A stretch of DNA of 5,359 nucleotides from Candidatus Methylomirabilota bacterium (GTDB lineage Bacteria; Methylomirabilota; Methylomirabilia; Methylomirabilales; CSP1-5). Numbering within the stretch: position 1 is the stretch's first letter; each line of letters begins with the position of its first letter. The position numbers and the translations under genes are program-made. Under the pieces are notes generated by a model. The model did not search any database. It saw nothing but the letters and a program-made list of their open reading frames with translations, and was not told the origin of the DNA. Positions 5,217-5,359 of this stretch are shown in pieces. The stretch is taken from positions 1 through 5,359 of the forward strand of contig JAKEGQ010000280.1 of assembly GCA_022615475.1 (NCBI GenBank), given 5' to 3'.

Positions 5217-5359
5217 CCCGATGTGGCCCGCCACCTTGGCATCCCGCCCGCGCCCGGTCGCAAGCCCGAGGTCCCGTGGGCCGACTTCATCGCCTCGCAC
5301 CAGGACACCCTGGTCGCCGCCGACTTCTTCACCGCGTAGGTACTCACCCCCCTTGGGCC
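5217..5359 (+). pseudogene. Fragment of a third integrase-core transposase with an in-frame stop
   Basis: In the frame of bases 5223-5225 the translation reads VARHLGIPPAPGRK, then PWADFIASHQDTLVAADFFTA, a TAG stop at 5337-5339, then VLTPLG to the window edge. The pattern RHGIPPAP..(T/P)W..F...H...L.A.DFFTVEVLT..G is the region just before and at the first catalytic Asp of a widespread integrase-core transposase family; the Asp here is in ADFFT. TAG replaces the Glu codon expected in TVEV, consistent with a single G-to-T change, and homology resumes in the same frame. Nothing upstream of about 5217 continues the domain, so the N-terminal part is also missing. It is therefore a broken remnant on both counts, unless the stop is a sequence error. 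Family recognition is from memory. Confidence 0.6.

Overview
The window is GC-rich bacterial DNA with strong Shine-Dalgarno sequences and G/C-dominated codon third positions. Stacked transposases and one ordinary metabolic gene end suggest an accessory region of a large, high-GC genome. A myxobacterium or related deltaproteobacterium is my best guess, but that is inference; no rRNA or other marker gene is present.

Layout. (1) Bases 2-106 (+) hold the last 34 codons of a probable class I SAM-dependent O-methyltransferase, followed by a small hairpin. (2) About 155-860 is a complete-looking IS200-type insertion sequence. It has a subterminal hairpin at each end, both with a TCT loop, one HUH/Tyr transposase gene (tnpA, 292-756, +), a stem-loop that buries the tnpA ribosome binding site, and a cluster of small hairpins after the gene. 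(3) About 860-5020 is a four-gene minus-strand block, read from 4941 down to 783. In transcription order it encodes a 580-residue IS481-like DDE transposase (A), a 227-residue helix-turn-helix/coiled-coil protein (B), a 148-residue helix-turn-helix/coiled-coil protein (C) and a second, different DDE transposase (D). The genes overlap or nearly touch, as in one translationally coupled unit. (4) About 4942-5216 contains the leader of A, a candidate element end near 5020 and otherwise nothing clearly identified. (5) About 5217-5359 (+) is a fragment of a third, unrelated integrase-core transposase with an in-frame stop; it runs off the window.

The most interesting object is the four-gene block. 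It carries two non-identical DDE recombinases, and the two small proteins B and C are recognisable paralogues of each other. A run of nine A's near the end of C lies exactly in the window where a -1 shift would carry translation into D, giving a C-D fusion of the OrfA-OrfB type. I read this as a mobile element with a two-transposase (possibly heteromeric) machinery. A chance neighbouring of two related elements is the main alternative. The IS200 copy landed in the 3' end of D, replaced its C-terminus with IS-encoded residues and probably separated or removed that end of the element.
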